Positions 15,354 through 24,663 of a DNA stretch of 64,000 nt are shown here, one piece after another. A program made the translations under genes and the position numbers. The notes under the pieces were generated by a model, which was not told the origin of the DNA, made no database searches, and saw nothing but the letters and a program-made list of their open reading frames with translations. Where the stretch lies: the NCBI RefSeq assembly GCF_000686025.1, contig NZ_JMLQ01000003.1:186001-250000 (forward strand). The letters run 5' to 3'. Source of the stretch: Rhodococcus sp. UNC23MFCrub1.1 (GTDB taxonomy: Bacteria > Actinomycetota > Actinomycetes > Mycobacteriales > Mycobacteriaceae). The stretch's first letter is position 1; every line of letters starts with the position of its first letter.

Positions 15354-18300
15354 TCAGCGCCGCACCGCACGTCGGACGTCGTCGATGGCCTTGCGCACCC
15401 GCTTCTCGCTCACCGGGTACAGCGTTCCCAGGGTCTGAGCGAACAGGTTGACCCTCAGCTCCTCGATCATCCAGGCGATCTCCCGCACGGCATCGCTGCG
15501 GCCCACCGAGTCCGGTACCGACCCGAGCAGGGCGTCGTAGTCCGCATAGACGCGGTCCAGCACGTCCATCCCCGCCGCGTCGCGGCGAGCGCTGGACGGG
15601 AATGCGCGAAGTCGGCGCTCGGCCGCCTCGAGGTAGCGCGGAAGATGTGGCAGGTGCGCTTCGCCGGTCTCGAAGACGTATCCGGGGAAGATCAGCCCGT
15701 CCAGCTGCTGGCGCACGTCGTCCGCGGCATCACCCGTCGCGTCGTCGAGTGCGAGGCGGACCCTCGTCGCGGCACCGAGAGATGGTTCCGCCACCCGGAG
15801 CACCGCGGCCGTCCGGCCGACAAGCTCGCCCCGGACCGCCTTCTCCAGCACCGCATACGCCTCGGGCGTGGACACCGGGCCGCCGTGCTTCATCATGAGC
15901 TCGTCGGCCGCGAGGGTGCGGCAGTCCTCGACGAACGCCTCGATGCTTCCGTGCGGATTCTGCCCCAGCGCGAGCCGCTGAGCCGGGGAGCGTCCGGTGA
16001 GCAGGTTCTTCGTCGACAATGGGATGGCGTCGAGCAGGAGGCGTCGGGTGCCCTCGCGCATCGCTGCTCGCTGCTCGGCGGCGGTGCCCAGGACACGAAC
16101 GGCGACCCCGCCCTTCTCGGGAACCAGGGCGGGATACCCGGTCACCTTCTGCGAGTTGACCGTTCGGGTGACGGTGGGCTCGAGTGTGCCGATGGTCTCG
16201 GACGTCCACCGTGTCACCGGGGCCTTCTCCGAGTCCTTGGCGGCGACGCCGACCGCAGCGGCCGCGGCGGCACCGAGTCGGGTGCGCAAGGCGGAGAGGG
16301 ACGTGTCCTTGTCCAGTCGACGGCCGCGATCGTCGACCACCACGAACGTCATCTTCAGGTGGCGGGGCAGCGCGGACGGGTCGAAATCCGACGGTGCGAT
16401 CGGCACGGCGCCCATGCGGGTGAGTTCACGCGACAGTGCGACCAGTAGTGGTTCCGTCCTCGGTCGCATCGCCGCCACGGCGGCCACCGCGTGGTCGGGC
16501 GCTGGGACGACGTTGCGGCGCAACTCCTTCGGAAGAGTCTTGATCAGGGCCGTCACCAACTCGACGCGCATGCCGGGGACGAGCCAATCGAATCCGACGT
16601 CGGCGACGCGGGGGAGGAGGGCGATGGGAATGGTGATGGTGACGCCGTCGTCCTCCTTGCCCGGCTGGAACTGGTAGGTCAGGGGGAACTGCGCCTCGCC
16701 CTGACGCCAGGCGTCGGGGTAGTCGCCCTCGACGACCGCGGCGGCGTCCGGGTTGACGACGGTGGCGCGGTCGAAGTCGAGCAGGTCCGGCGTCGTGCGG
16801 GATGCCTTCTTCCACCACCGGTCGAAGTGACGGGCCGACACCACGGTCGCAGGTACACGCTCGTCGTAGAAGGCGAAGAGGGTGTCGTCGTCGACGACGA
16901 TGTCGCGTCGGCGGGCGCGCGACTCCAGTTCCTCGGCGTCGCTGCGCATCTCCTGGTTCGCGTGGAAGAAGCGGTGGTGCGTCCGCCACTCGCCCTGTAC
17001 GAGAGCGTGGCGGATGAACAGGTCGCGAGACACCTCGGCATCGATACCGCTGAAGGTGACGGGCCGGCGGGCGGCGAGAGGAATGCCGTACAGCGTGACA
17101 CGTTCGTAGGCCATCGCCACTTCGCGCTTCGTCGACCAGTGCGGCTCCGAGTACTGGCGTTTGATCAGGTGCGGGGCCAGCTTCTCGGCCCATTCGGGTT
17201 CGATGCGCGCACCCATCCGGGCCCAGAGTCTGCTGGTCTCCACGAGTTCGGCCGCCATGATCCAGCGCGGCGGCTTGCGGAACAGGCTCGAACCGGGGAA
17301 GACGGCGAAGGTCGACCCACGTGCTCCGAGGAAATCCTTCTTGTCGCCCTCACGAAGACCGATGTGCGACAACAGGCCCGGCAGCAGTGCCTGGTGGATC
17401 ACGGCATGGTTCGGCTCCGAGGAGTCGCCCGCGTCAGGCATGGTCCAGCCCAGGCCGCGCGTGATCTGGCGCAGCTGACCGTGCAGGTCCTGCCATTCGC
17501 GGATGCGCAGGTAATGCAGGAATTCCGATCGGCACATGCGTCGGAACTGGTTGGAGGACAGCTCTCGGCGCTGGTCTCCCAGATACGTCCACAGTTGCCA
17601 CAGTGCGAGAAAGTCCGAACCCTCCACCACGAAACGCTTGTGCATCTCGTCGGCGGCCTGCTGATGCTCCGCGGGCCGCTCGCGCACGTCCTGGATCGAG
17701 AGCGCCGAGACGATGACGAGAACTTCCCGCAGGCATCCGTTGCGGTTGGCCTCGACCAGCATGCGCGCCATGCGCGGGTCGACCGGGAGGCCGGCGAGCT
17801 CCTTGCCGAGCGAGGTGAGCACGGGCCCGTCCTCGCCCTGCGACTCGAGCGCCCCGAGTTCGTCGAGCAGGCCCAGGCCGTCACGGATGCTGCGCGGGTC
17901 CGGTGCCTCGACGAACGGGAACGCGTCGATGCGGCCCAGTCCCAGCGAGGCCATCTGCAGGATCACCGATGCGAGGTTCGTGCGCAGGATCTCGGGATCC
18001 GTGTACTCGGGGCGGGCCTCGAAGTCCTCCTCCGAGTACAGCCGGATGCAGATGCCGTCCGCGACGCGACCGCACCGGCCGGCACGCTGGCGGGCCGACG
18101 CCTGCGAGATGGGTTCGATCGGCAGACGCTGCACCTTGGTGCGCAGCGAGTACCGCGAGATGCGCGCGGTTCCGGGGTCGACGACGTACCGGATGCCGGG
18201 CACGGTGAGCGACGTCTCGGCGACGTTGGTGGACAACACGACTCGTCGACCGGTGTGGCCGGTGAAGACGCGGTGCTGCTCGGCTGCCGACAGCCGGGCG

Positions 18301-19280
18301 TAGAGCGGAAGAATCTCGACGTTCCGCAGTCGGCGATCCTTCAACGCGTCCGCAGTGTCGCGGATCTCGCGCTCGCCCGACAGGAACACCAGCACGTCGC
18401 CCTCGGGTTCGGTGAGCAGTTCCTCGACGGCGTCGCACGTGGCGTCGACCGGGTCGAGTTCGATGGTCTGCTCGCCGTTCTCGACCGTGAGCGGCCGATA
18501 CCGGACCTCGACGGGGAACGTCCGGCCCGACACCTCGACGATCGGCGCATCGACCCCGTTCACCGCGAAGTGGTGCGCGAAGCGGCCAGGGTCGATGGTG
18601 GCCGAGGTGACGATGACCTTCAGATCGGGACGCTGGGGGAGCAACCGGGCGAGATATCCCAGGATGAAGTCGATGTTGAGGCTGCGCTCGTGCGCCTCGT
18701 CGATGATGATCGTGTCGTACCGACGCAGCAGCCGATCCCGCTGGATCTCGGCGAGCAGGATGCCGTCCGTCATCAGCTTGACGAGGGTGTTGTCGCTGGA
18801 GTGGTCGGTGAAGCGCACCGTGTAACCGACGGCGTCGCCGATCTCCTGCCCGAGTTCGTCGGCGATACGTTCCGCGACCGTCCTGGCGGCCAGTCGCCGG
18901 GGCTGTGTGTGTCCGATGACGCCCTGGACGCCGCGACCGAGCTCGAGGCAGATCTTCGGAATCTGTGTCGTCTTGCCCGAGCCGGTCTCGCCCGCGACGA
19001 TGACGACCTGGTTCTCCGCGATGGCGGCTGCGATGTCGTCCTTGCGGGCGGACACCGGCAGTGCCTCGGGGTACGTGATCGTGGGAACGGAGGCTCGACG
19101 AGCCGCGATCGTGGCTTCGGCGCGGCCGATGTCGGCAGCGATCGATTCGAGTTCGGCGGGCTTGCGGCTGCGGTCGAGCCGACGGCGCAGCCTGTGCGCG
19201 TCACGGAAGGTGAGGTCGGACAGGCGTGCCGTGAGGTCGCGGCGGGTGGGTCCGGAGGACGGGGGAGCAGATGTCGACAT
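15354..19280 (-). CDS. hrpA: ATP-dependent RNA helicase HrpA
   Basis: DEAH-box RNA helicase of 1308 residues, the usual size for HrpA. Walker A is VAGETGSGKTTQIPK (about residue 95), Walker B is IIIDEAHERSLN and motif III is VTSATID. The helicase C domain includes FLSGEREIRD and the QRAGRCGRV arginine finger region. It is followed by the HA2 and OB-fold domains and the long DUF3418 C-terminal region that defines HrpA. In E. coli HrpA rescues stalled ribosomes and processes mRNA. The next gene upstream is map, 20 bases away on the same strand. Confidence 0.94.
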   Translation of the reverse strand: MSTSAPPSSGPTRRDLTARLSDLTFRDAHRLRRRLDRSRKPAELESIAADIGRAEATIAARRASVPTITYPEALPVSARKDDIAAAIAENQVVIVAGETGSGKTTQIPKICLELGRGVQGVIGHTQPRRLAARTVAERIADELGQEIGDAVGYTVRFTDHSSDNTLVKLMTDGILLAEIQRDRLLRRYDTIIIDEAHERSLNIDFILGYLARLLPQRPDLKVIVTSATIDPGRFAHHFAVNGVDAPIVEVSGRTFPVEVRYRPLTVENGEQTIELDPVDATCDAVEELLTEPEGDVLVFLSGEREIRDTADALKDRRLRNVEILPLYARLSAAEQHRVFTGHTGRRVVLSTNVAETSLTVPGIRYVVDPGTARISRYSLRTKVQRLPIEPISQASARQRAGRCGRVADGICIRLYSEEDFEARPEYTDPEILRTNLASVILQMASLGLGRIDAFPFVEAPDPRSIRDGLGLLDELGALESQGEDGPVLTSLGKELAGLPVDPRMARMLVEANRNGCLREVLVIVSALSIQDVRERPAEHQQAADEMHKRFVVEGSDFLALWQLWTYLGDQRRELSSNQFRRMCRSEFLHYLRIREWQDLHGQLRQITRGLGWTMPDAGDSSEPNHAVIHQALLPGLLSHIGLREGDKKDFLGARGSTFAVFPGSSLFRKPPRWIMAAELVETSRLWARMGARIEPEWAEKLAPHLIKRQYSEPHWSTKREVAMAYERVTLYGIPLAARRPVTFSGIDAEVSRDLFIRHALVQGEWRTHHRFFHANQEMRSDAEELESRARRRDIVVDDDTLFAFYDERVPATVVSARHFDRWWKKASRTTPDLLDFDRATVVNPDAAAVVEGDYPDAWRQGEAQFPLTYQFQPGKEDDGVTITIPIALLPRVADVGFDWLVPGMRVELVTALIKTLPKELRRNVVPAPDHAVAAVAAMRPRTEPLLVALSRELTRMGAVPIAPSDFDPSALPRHLKMTFVVVDDRGRRLDKDTSLSALRTRLGAAAAAAVGVAAKDSEKAPVTRWTSETIGTLEPTVTRTVNSQKVTGYPALVPEKGGVAVRVLGTAAEQRAAMREGTRRLLLDAIPLSTKNLLTGRSPAQRLALGQNPHGSIEAFVEDCRTLAADELMMKHGGPVSTPEAYAVLEKAVRGELVGRTAAVLRVAEPSLGAATRVRLALDDATGDAADDVRQQLDGLIFPGYVFETGEAHLPHLPRYLEAAERRLRAFPSSARRDAAGMDVLDRVYADYDALLGSVPDSVGRSDAVREIAWMIEELRVNLFAQTLGTLYPVSEKRVRKAIDDVRRAVRR

Positions 19281-19300
19281 GGCTCACGCCAGTTTATCCG

Positions 19301-20068
19301 TCACCGCGGTGTCAGGATGCGTGGCCCGTCGTCCGTGATCGCGATGGTGTGCTCGGAATGGGCGGTCATGGATCCGTCGGCCGACCGGAGGGTCCATCCG
19401 TCCGGGTCCATGACGAGCTTCGCCGTCCCGCGGGACCACCAGGGTTCCAACGCGAGTGTCATGCCGGCCCGGAGTGTCAATCCCGATCCCGCACGGCCGG
19501 CGTTGGCCACGTGCGGGTCCTCGTGCATCGTCCGGCCCAGGCCGTGACCACCGAAATCGGTGTTGACCTGCTTTCCGGTCTCCCGGGCGACGTTCTCGAT
19601 CGCCGCCGAGATGTCCCCGAGTCGCCCACCGACGACGGCCGCGGCGATGCCGGCATCCAGTGCGCGCCGGGTGCTCTCGATCAGTTCGACGTCCGCGGGA
19701 TCAGGGTTGTCGCCGACGACGACGGTCAGCGCCGAGTCGGCGACCCATCCGTCGATGGAGACAGCGAAGTCCAGGCTCAGGACGTCCCCAGCGGCGAGCG
19801 TGTGGTCGAACGGGAGGCCGTGCAGTACACGGTCGTTGACCGACAGGCAGATGACGTTGCGGAACGGCCCGCTGCCGAACTCGGGGGCGTAGTCCCAGTA
19901 GCAGGACACCGCGCCGCGGGTGGCGACGAGGTCGCGGCAGTGATGCTCGAGATCCATCAGGTTCACGCCGGGCTGCGCCTGCTCCGACAGCGTCGTCAGT
20001 GTCTCGGCCACGAACGCGCCGGTCACCGCCATCTTGTCGATCTCAGCAGGGCCCTTGAGCTCGATCAT
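19301..20068 (-). CDS. map: Methionine aminopeptidase, type I
   Basis: Removes the initiator methionine from new proteins. The 255-residue protein has the five metal ligands of the pita-bread fold: two Asp in VLSLDFAVSIDGWVADSALT, His in GGHGLGRTMHEDP, Glu in LALEPWW and Glu in TAHSEHTIAI. It lacks the N-terminal zinc-finger/SH3-motif extension found in some actinobacterial MetAPs. An AGGAAG site lies about 10 nt upstream. The intergenic region shared with a divergent XRE regulator holds two matching palindromic sites, so this copy may be conditionally expressed; actinobacteria usually encode a second MetAP elsewhere. Confidence 0.94.
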   Translation of the reverse strand: MIELKGPAEIDKMAVTGAFVAETLTTLSEQAQPGVNLMDLEHHCRDLVATRGAVSCYWDYAPEFGSGPFRNVICLSVNDRVLHGLPFDHTLAAGDVLSLDFAVSIDGWVADSALTVVVGDNPDPADVELIESTRRALDAGIAAAVVGGRLGDISAAIENVARETGKQVNTDFGGHGLGRTMHEDPHVANAGRAGSGLTLRAGMTLALEPWWSRGTAKLVMDPDGWTLRSADGSMTAHSEHTIAITDDGPRILTPR

Positions 20069-20086
20069 CCGTCCATCGCTTCCTGT

Positions 20087-20102
20087 CGGTATTTCAATAC
20101 CA
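20087..20102. promoter_or_regulatory. Candidate XRE operator, map-proximal site
   Basis: CGGTATTTCAATACCA, an inverted repeat GGTATT/AATACC. It matches the second site (20119-20134) at 11 of 16 positions, including both outer half-sites. It lies 19 nt upstream of the map start codon, where the map promoter -10 is expected. Confidence 0.6.
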
Positions 20103-20118
20103 ACGAACGGTAGCAGAC

Positions 20119-20134
20119 CGGTACAGGAATACCG
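20119..20134. promoter_or_regulatory. Candidate XRE operator, regulator-proximal site
   Basis: CGGTACAGGAATACCG, inverted repeat CGGTA/TACCG. It starts exactly 32 bases (three DNA turns) from the first site and fills the spacer just before the -10 TATGCT (20136-20141) of the XRE gene. Binding there would repress the regulator's own promoter. Confidence 0.6.
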
Positions 20135-20147
20135 CTATGCTGACCTC

Positions 20148-20414
20148 GTGGTCCGCATTCCTCTGAGTCCCGAGCAGGTCGAGGCCGGTCGTCGCCTCGG
20201 CGCCGTCCTGCGCGCCGCACGAGCGGGACGAGACCCCGAGATCGTCGCCCGTGACGCCCGGATCTCACCCGAGACGCTCCGCAAGATCGAGGTGGGTCGG
20301 ATCGCGAGCCCCAGCTTCGGGACCGTGCTGCAGATCTGTGCGGCACTGGGACTGCCGGTCTCCGACGCGGTGGACGCATGGCAGGGCGACAGGGAGCATC
20401 GCGTCGCGATCTAG
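20148..20414 (+). CDS. XRE-family helix-turn-helix regulator
   Basis: An 88-residue protein that is essentially one HTH_3 domain: LSPEQVEAGRRLGAVLRAAR, then ARDARISPETLRKIEVGRIASPSFGTVLQICAALGLPV. There is no ligand or oligomerisation domain, as in small autoregulators. The GTG at 20148 lies 6 nt after a TATGCT -10, which suggests a leaderless mRNA. The longer in-frame extension would cross both operator-like sites and the map promoter. It is divergent from map and is the obvious candidate to bind the two inverted repeats between them. Confidence 0.82.
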   Translation: MVRIPLSPEQVEAGRRLGAVLRAARAGRDPEIVARDARISPETLRKIEVGRIASPSFGTVLQICAALGLPVSDAVDAWQGDREHRVAI

Positions 20415-20462
20415 TGCTTCGTTGCTCGGCGCCGAGGACCGCGCTCGTGTGAGGATCGCTCC

Positions 20463-21119
20463 ATGACTCCGCCGGACGATCGCGTCGCCACCCCTGTCGC
20501 GCTGCGCGTTCTCCGAGTCGTCGCCGCGCTGCTCGGGCTGGCCGCCCTGATCTGGATCCCCGTCCGGTCCGCGGACGTCGCCGGATTCTCGCTCGCCAAC
20601 TTCTTCAGCTACTTCACCGTGCTGAGCAACGTGCTGGCCGTCGTGGTCTTCGTGGTCGGCGGGGTCGTCGATCCCCGCTCCGAGATCTTCGACAGGCTTC
20701 GCGGGGCGGCCACGACCTACATGGTGATCACCGGAATCGTGTACGCGGTGTTGCTGTCGAACGTCGACGTGCAGATCCAGGACGCGTGGACCAACTCGGT
20801 GCTGCACCGCATCGTGCCCGTCCTCATCGTTCTCGACTGGATCCTGGCGCCACCACGTCGTCGCAGCGCGGAGAGCGGGCCGGTACTGTGGTCGGTCTTT
20901 CCCGTGGTCTACGGGGTCTACAGCCTGATCCGCGGGCCCATCGTCGAGTGGTACCCGTATCCGTTCCTGGACCCGCGGGAGCGGGGGTACGGCCCCTTCG
21001 CGATCGGGCTCGCCGTCCTGGTCGTGGCGTTCCTGCTCATCGCCCTGGCGGTCGACAGAGTGGGCGAACTGGCGGCGTCCCGCCGGTCGCGGAAGCACGC
21101 CACGAGTGGCCTAGGCTGA
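20463..21119 (+). CDS. Pr6Pr-family six-helix membrane protein
   Basis: A 218-residue integral membrane protein with about six helices. Family hallmarks are NFFSYFTVLSNVLAVVVF near residue 45, the TYMVITGIVYAVLL helix, LHRIVPVLIVLDWIL and the loop RGPIVEWYPYPFLDP. Members are related to FAR-17a/AIG1-like proteins, some eukaryotic members of which hydrolyse fatty acid esters of hydroxy fatty acids. The bacterial function is unknown. Confidence 0.78.
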   Translation: MTPPDDRVATPVALRVLRVVAALLGLAALIWIPVRSADVAGFSLANFFSYFTVLSNVLAVVVFVVGGVVDPRSEIFDRLRGAATTYMVITGIVYAVLLSNVDVQIQDAWTNSVLHRIVPVLIVLDWILAPPRRRSAESGPVLWSVFPVVYGVYSLIRGPIVEWYPYPFLDPRERGYGPFAIGLAVLVVAFLLIALAVDRVGELAASRRSRKHATSGLG

Positions 21120-21125
21120 CCTCTC

Positions 21126-22382
21126 GTGACCACTCCCCAGCACACGTCCTCCGCGTTCTGGCACGGCTTCGCCGACATGCACACCGTCGAGTCCGGCGGC
21201 CGATTCGTCGTCGCCCGAGGTGAGGGCGCGCGCATCTGGGACACGGCCGGCACCGAGTATCTCGACGGCACCGCGGGTCTGTGGTTCACGAACGTGGGTC
21301 ACGGCCGCACCGCCATCGCGGACGCCGTGGCGCGGCAGCTGTCCACGCTCGCGCACTACTCGACGTTCGGCGACGTCGTTCCCGAGGTGACGCTGGAACT
21401 CGCCGACCGCCTCGCAGCGATCGCGCCCGTCGCGGGCAGCAAGATCTTCTTCACCTCGGGCGGCTCCGACTCGATCGACACCGCTGCCAAGCTGGCCCGG
21501 CGTTACTGGCACCAGATGGGCAAGCCCGGCAAGACCGTCGTCGTCGGCCGCCAGAAGGCGTACCACGGCATGCACGTCGCCGGCACCGCACTGTCCGGAC
21601 TCCCGCTGAACCGGGAGAACTACGGCGAGCTGATGACGGACGCGCGGACGGTCGCGTGGGACGAGGGCAAGGCGCTGCTCGAACTGATCGAGAAGGAGGG
21701 CGCGGACACCATCGCCGCGTTCTTCGCCGAGCCGATCATCGGTGCCGGCGGGGTCTACCTGCCGCCCGAGGGCTACCTGCACGAGGTGCGTCAGATCTGC
21801 CGCGACCACGACATCCTGTTCGTGGCCGACGAGGTGGTGACCGGATTCGGTCGTATCGGCGGAGCGTGGTTCGCGTCGTCGAAGCTGGGCCTCGAGCCCG
21901 ACATGATGTGCACCGCGAAGGGTCTGACGTCGGGCTACGTGCCGATGGGTGCGGTCTTCGTCGCCCCGCGCGTCGCCGAGCCGTTCTACGAGGGCGGCGC
22001 CTGGTGGCGCCACGGCTACACGTACGGCGGTCACGCCGGCGCCGCTGCCGCGGCCATGGCCAACCTCGACATCATCGAGAACGAGGGCCTGCTGACGCAC
22101 GCGTCGCGCCTCGAAGCCACGCTGCACCGGCATCTCTCGCCCCTGGCCTCGCACGACCTGGTCAGCGAGGTCCGCAGTGGGATGGGTGTCGTCGCCGCGG
22201 TGCAGTTCGCCGATCCGTCCTACGCGATGCCGTTCGTCAAGACTCTGCGCCGCGAAGGTGTCTCCGCGCGAGCGGCCGGCAACGGCGCGATCCAGTTCTC
22301 GCCGGCGTTCGTCATGACCGACGAGCAGGTCGAACAGATGGCCTCCGCCACCGCGCGGGCGCTGGACGCCACGGTGAGCTGA
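21126..22382 (+). CDS. Class III pyridoxal-phosphate aminotransferase
   Basis: A 418-residue fold-type I, class III aminotransferase, of the omega-amino acid/diamine:pyruvate type. Motifs include YLDGTAGLWFTNVGHG, the cofactor-binding FTSGGSDSIDTAAKLARRYW, the Asp motif LFVADEVVTGFGRIGGAW, and the Schiff-base lysine in MMCTAKGLTSGYVPMGAV. The GTG start lies 8 nt after a TAGGCT -10, which suggests a leaderless transcript. The amino donor cannot be told from sequence; beta-alanine, putrescine or a similar omega-amine would fit. Confidence 0.9.
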   Translation: MTTPQHTSSAFWHGFADMHTVESGGRFVVARGEGARIWDTAGTEYLDGTAGLWFTNVGHGRTAIADAVARQLSTLAHYSTFGDVVPEVTLELADRLAAIAPVAGSKIFFTSGGSDSIDTAAKLARRYWHQMGKPGKTVVVGRQKAYHGMHVAGTALSGLPLNRENYGELMTDARTVAWDEGKALLELIEKEGADTIAAFFAEPIIGAGGVYLPPEGYLHEVRQICRDHDILFVADEVVTGFGRIGGAWFASSKLGLEPDMMCTAKGLTSGYVPMGAVFVAPRVAEPFYEGGAWWRHGYTYGGHAGAAAAAMANLDIIENEGLLTHASRLEATLHRHLSPLASHDLVSEVRSGMGVVAAVQFADPSYAMPFVKTLRREGVSARAAGNGAIQFSPAFVMTDEQVEQMASATARALDATVS

Positions 22383-22387
22383 GCGTC

Positions 22388-22729
22388 GTGGCAGTTCCCG
22401 ATCACTGGATCCCGCACGCCCGCGAGGACGGCGAGGTGATCGGGTGGATCGACATGCAGACGGCGACTCCGAATCTGATCCCCATCGATCGACTGGGTCG
22501 ACCCCTGTCGGCGGTGTCGGAGTGGCCCGATGCGGAAGAAGCGTTGGAGCGCCGCGGCCTCCGGTTCCTCATGAACAGGTTCCGGTTCGAGGGGCGCACA
22601 GTGCGCATCCGATCTCTGGACGACCACCGCATCGTCCTGACGACCGCCGCGTCCGATGCTGTGGGGGACGTGGGCGAGGAATACATGCTGGACTTCCCCG
22701 CGGGGCCGGAGTTGGTGGAGTCGCCGTAG
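22388..22729 (+). CDS. Hypothetical protein
   Basis: A 113-residue soluble protein I do not recognise. It begins MAVPDHWIPHAREDGEVIGW and contains a short alpha/beta segment EEALERRGLRFLMNRFRFEGR, followed by an acidic C-terminus. It has no signal peptide, membrane helix or cysteine motif. The GTG at 22388 lies 5 bases after the aminotransferase stop on the same strand, so it is probably co-transcribed with it. Confidence 0.68.
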   Translation: MAVPDHWIPHAREDGEVIGWIDMQTATPNLIPIDRLGRPLSAVSEWPDAEEALERRGLRFLMNRFRFEGRTVRIRSLDDHRIVLTTAASDAVGDVGEEYMLDFPAGPELVESP

Positions 22730-22803
22730 TTCCCACGGACGTCATCGGGAGTGGTGGATGCTGCAGCATCAGCGGGAACCGATTCGATCCGCGGGACGGC
22801 TGC

Positions 22804-23799
22804 TCACGGGGTCGTCTGCAACTGGCTCAGGCGGCTCGCCATACGTTCGGCATCGACCGGAAGATGCCGGCTCCGGAGGAACTGTCCGAGTGGAACGTCC
22901 GCGAGAAAATCCGTACGTATCGACGCGTCGTAGAGCACGTCGACGAGGCTGCCGAACCGATGGGCGGCGTCTCGTCCGAGGCGGTCGGGTCCCGGTACCT
23001 CGCTGATGACCCACCGAGGAAATCGGTCCGCGAGCTCGAGGAAGTCGGACGGTGCGGTGGGTCGCGCGCACAGAGCGTCGAACGTGAACCACACCAGGTC
23101 CGGACGCACAGCTCGAGCGACGACCGTACGTACCCCGATCGAGAGTGAGGCCGCGTCTCCGTCACCTGGTTCTCGCCGATCGGAGAATCGGTCCCCGGTC
23201 ATCCACCGTCCCGCGGCGAACCCGCTGCGCGGTGTGTCGAGGTCCAGGGTGCGATAGTCGATCGGGCCGTCGACGTGCACGATCGCCAGTGCCTGCTCGA
23301 TGCGGTGGATGGTGGGCTCGAACATGCTGTGAAACAGAGGGTTCGGAAGCAGCCGTTGCGGAGGGTAGTTCGACGTCAGGATCACTCTGACGGGCCGCCG
23401 GAACAACGCGTCGACCAGTCGGTCGACGAAGATGCCGTCCGCCGGGTCATGGACGTGGAACTCGTCGAAGCACACCAGGTCCGCATCACCGAGCATGTGA
23501 TCGAGCGCGGCGTCGAGGTCGTGAGCGCGCAGGTTCAGCTCGGCGTGCAGGTCGGTGAAGAAGCGGTGACAGTGTGTCCTCGTCGTCCGGCTGGTGCGTG
23601 CCTCCGCGAGGAAGGTGTCCATCAGCCAGCTCTTGCCCCGACCGGGCGGACCCCAGAGGTAGATCCCCTGGCCGGCCATGGTTTCGAGACGGGTTGCGGC
23701 CTCGAGCTGAGACGCGTCGAGAACAAGCCCTCGCGTCGCCGCTGCTGCGGCCAGCGTTCCCTCGGGTACGAGAGGCCCGCGCACGCGTCGTCGCCACAT
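22804..23799 (-). CDS. zapE: AFG1/ZapE-family ATPase
   Basis: A 331-residue P-loop ATPase. Walker A is YLWGPPGRGKSWLMD (about residue 48), Walker B is DLVCFDEFHVHD, and an arginine-finger region follows in SNYPPQRLLPNPLFHSMFEP. These are hallmarks of the AFG1/LACE1/ZapE family. E. coli ZapE modulates the division ring; mitochondrial AFG1 aids protein turnover. A TACCGT -10-like hexamer (23811-23806) ends 6 nt before the ATG, so the mRNA may be leaderless. It is convergent with the hypothetical gene at 22388. Confidence 0.85.
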   Translation of the reverse strand: MWRRRVRGPLVPEGTLAAAAATRGLVLDASQLEAATRLETMAGQGIYLWGPPGRGKSWLMDTFLAEARTSRTTRTHCHRFFTDLHAELNLRAHDLDAALDHMLGDADLVCFDEFHVHDPADGIFVDRLVDALFRRPVRVILTSNYPPQRLLPNPLFHSMFEPTIHRIEQALAIVHVDGPIDYRTLDLDTPRSGFAAGRWMTGDRFSDRREPGDGDAASLSIGVRTVVARAVRPDLVWFTFDALCARPTAPSDFLELADRFPRWVISEVPGPDRLGRDAAHRFGSLVDVLYDASIRTDFLADVPLGQFLRSRHLPVDAERMASRLSQLQTTP

Positions 23800-24081
23800 C
23801 GTTCGACGGTACGAAACCCGGGCCGCGCGCGGTACGTGTCCTCTGCCACGCGGTCACCGCCGTGTCATGACAGCCATCCGGGCATCGAACCTCGGCATCG
23901 GCGGCTACCCACCCCTGCGTGCGCTTTCTGCCACACGATCGCCACGATGTCCACCGATCCGCAGAATGTGTCGCAATCATGTGGCGTCAGGCGCGCCCGA
24001 TTGCACCCACCACGAAAATGGGGTCGCGCGGTCGCTGGTCGAGCACCTACCGTGCAAGAGTCGACCGAGAGGGGTTCGCCC

Positions 24082-24663
24082 ATGCGAGAACTGACCTACT
24101 ACGTCGCCACGAGTCTCGACGGATTCATCGCGGCTCCCGACGGCACCTGGAGCGCGTTCCTCGACGAGGGCGACCATATGGACGTGCTCGTGGACGAGTT
24201 CGCGGACACGCTTCCCGGACACGTGCAGGATGCGATCGGGATCCACTCGGAAGCAACGGTTTTCGACACGGTGATCATGGGCTGGACGACGTACACCGCG
24301 GCCCTGGACGTGGGGATCGTCAGCCCCTATCCGCACCTGCGGCAGTTCGTGGCTTCTCGGCACCGGCAGACGGTGTCGCCGGACGTGACGGTTACCGCGG
24401 ACCCCGTCGCCACCGTCCGCGAGCTCCGTGAGGAAGACGGCGCCGGAATCTGGCTGGCGGGTGGGGGAGCGCTGGCGGGTGACCTCGTCGACCGGATCGA
24501 CCGACTCGTCCTGAAGATCAACCCGGTTGTTCTCGGAGACGGTGTGCGCCTGTTCGCCGGTGCCCGATACGCTGACCGGCCGTTCGAGCGCACCCGACTG
24601 CGGGCGTTCGACTCCGGAGTCGTCATCGCCGAGTACACCCGTCGAGCGGGGGTCGGATCATGA
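24082..24663 (+). CDS. RibD C-terminal/dihydrofolate reductase-fold protein
   Basis: A 193-residue reductase-like protein. MRELTYYVATSLDGFIAAPDG, the central VIMGWTTYTAAL and the GAGIWLAGGGALAGDLVDRIDRL nucleotide-binding segment define the RibD_C/DHFR-like family. The substrate is unknown; these stand-alone NADPH-binding proteins usually do not replace DHFR or RibD. GAGAGGGG lies upstream of the ATG at 24082. Its stop overlaps the ATG of the following SDR by 4 bases (ATGA), so the two reductases are translationally coupled. Confidence 0.85.
   Translation: MRELTYYVATSLDGFIAAPDGTWSAFLDEGDHMDVLVDEFADTLPGHVQDAIGIHSEATVFDTVIMGWTTYTAALDVGIVSPYPHLRQFVASRHRQTVSPDVTVTADPVATVRELREEDGAGIWLAGGGALAGDLVDRIDRLVLKINPVVLGDGVRLFAGARYADRPFERTRLRAFDSGVVIAEYTRRAGVGS

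Noticed and set aside
16491..19547. About 1000-codon open frame on the plus strand opposite hrpA
   Set aside because: Antisense shadow of HrpA, which has full helicase motifs. No ribosome-binding site or family match.
22757..22770. 14-bp palindrome GATGCTGCAGCATC between convergent genes
   Set aside because: It has no loop, no second copy and no promoter beside it. A weak terminator role is possible, but the evidence is too thin to list it.
23800..24081. Possible small gene in the 282-base gap before the RibD-like reductase
   Set aside because: Frames are short, lack ribosome-binding sites and show no protein-like composition. Only the zapE promoter and the reductase ribosome-binding site were seen.
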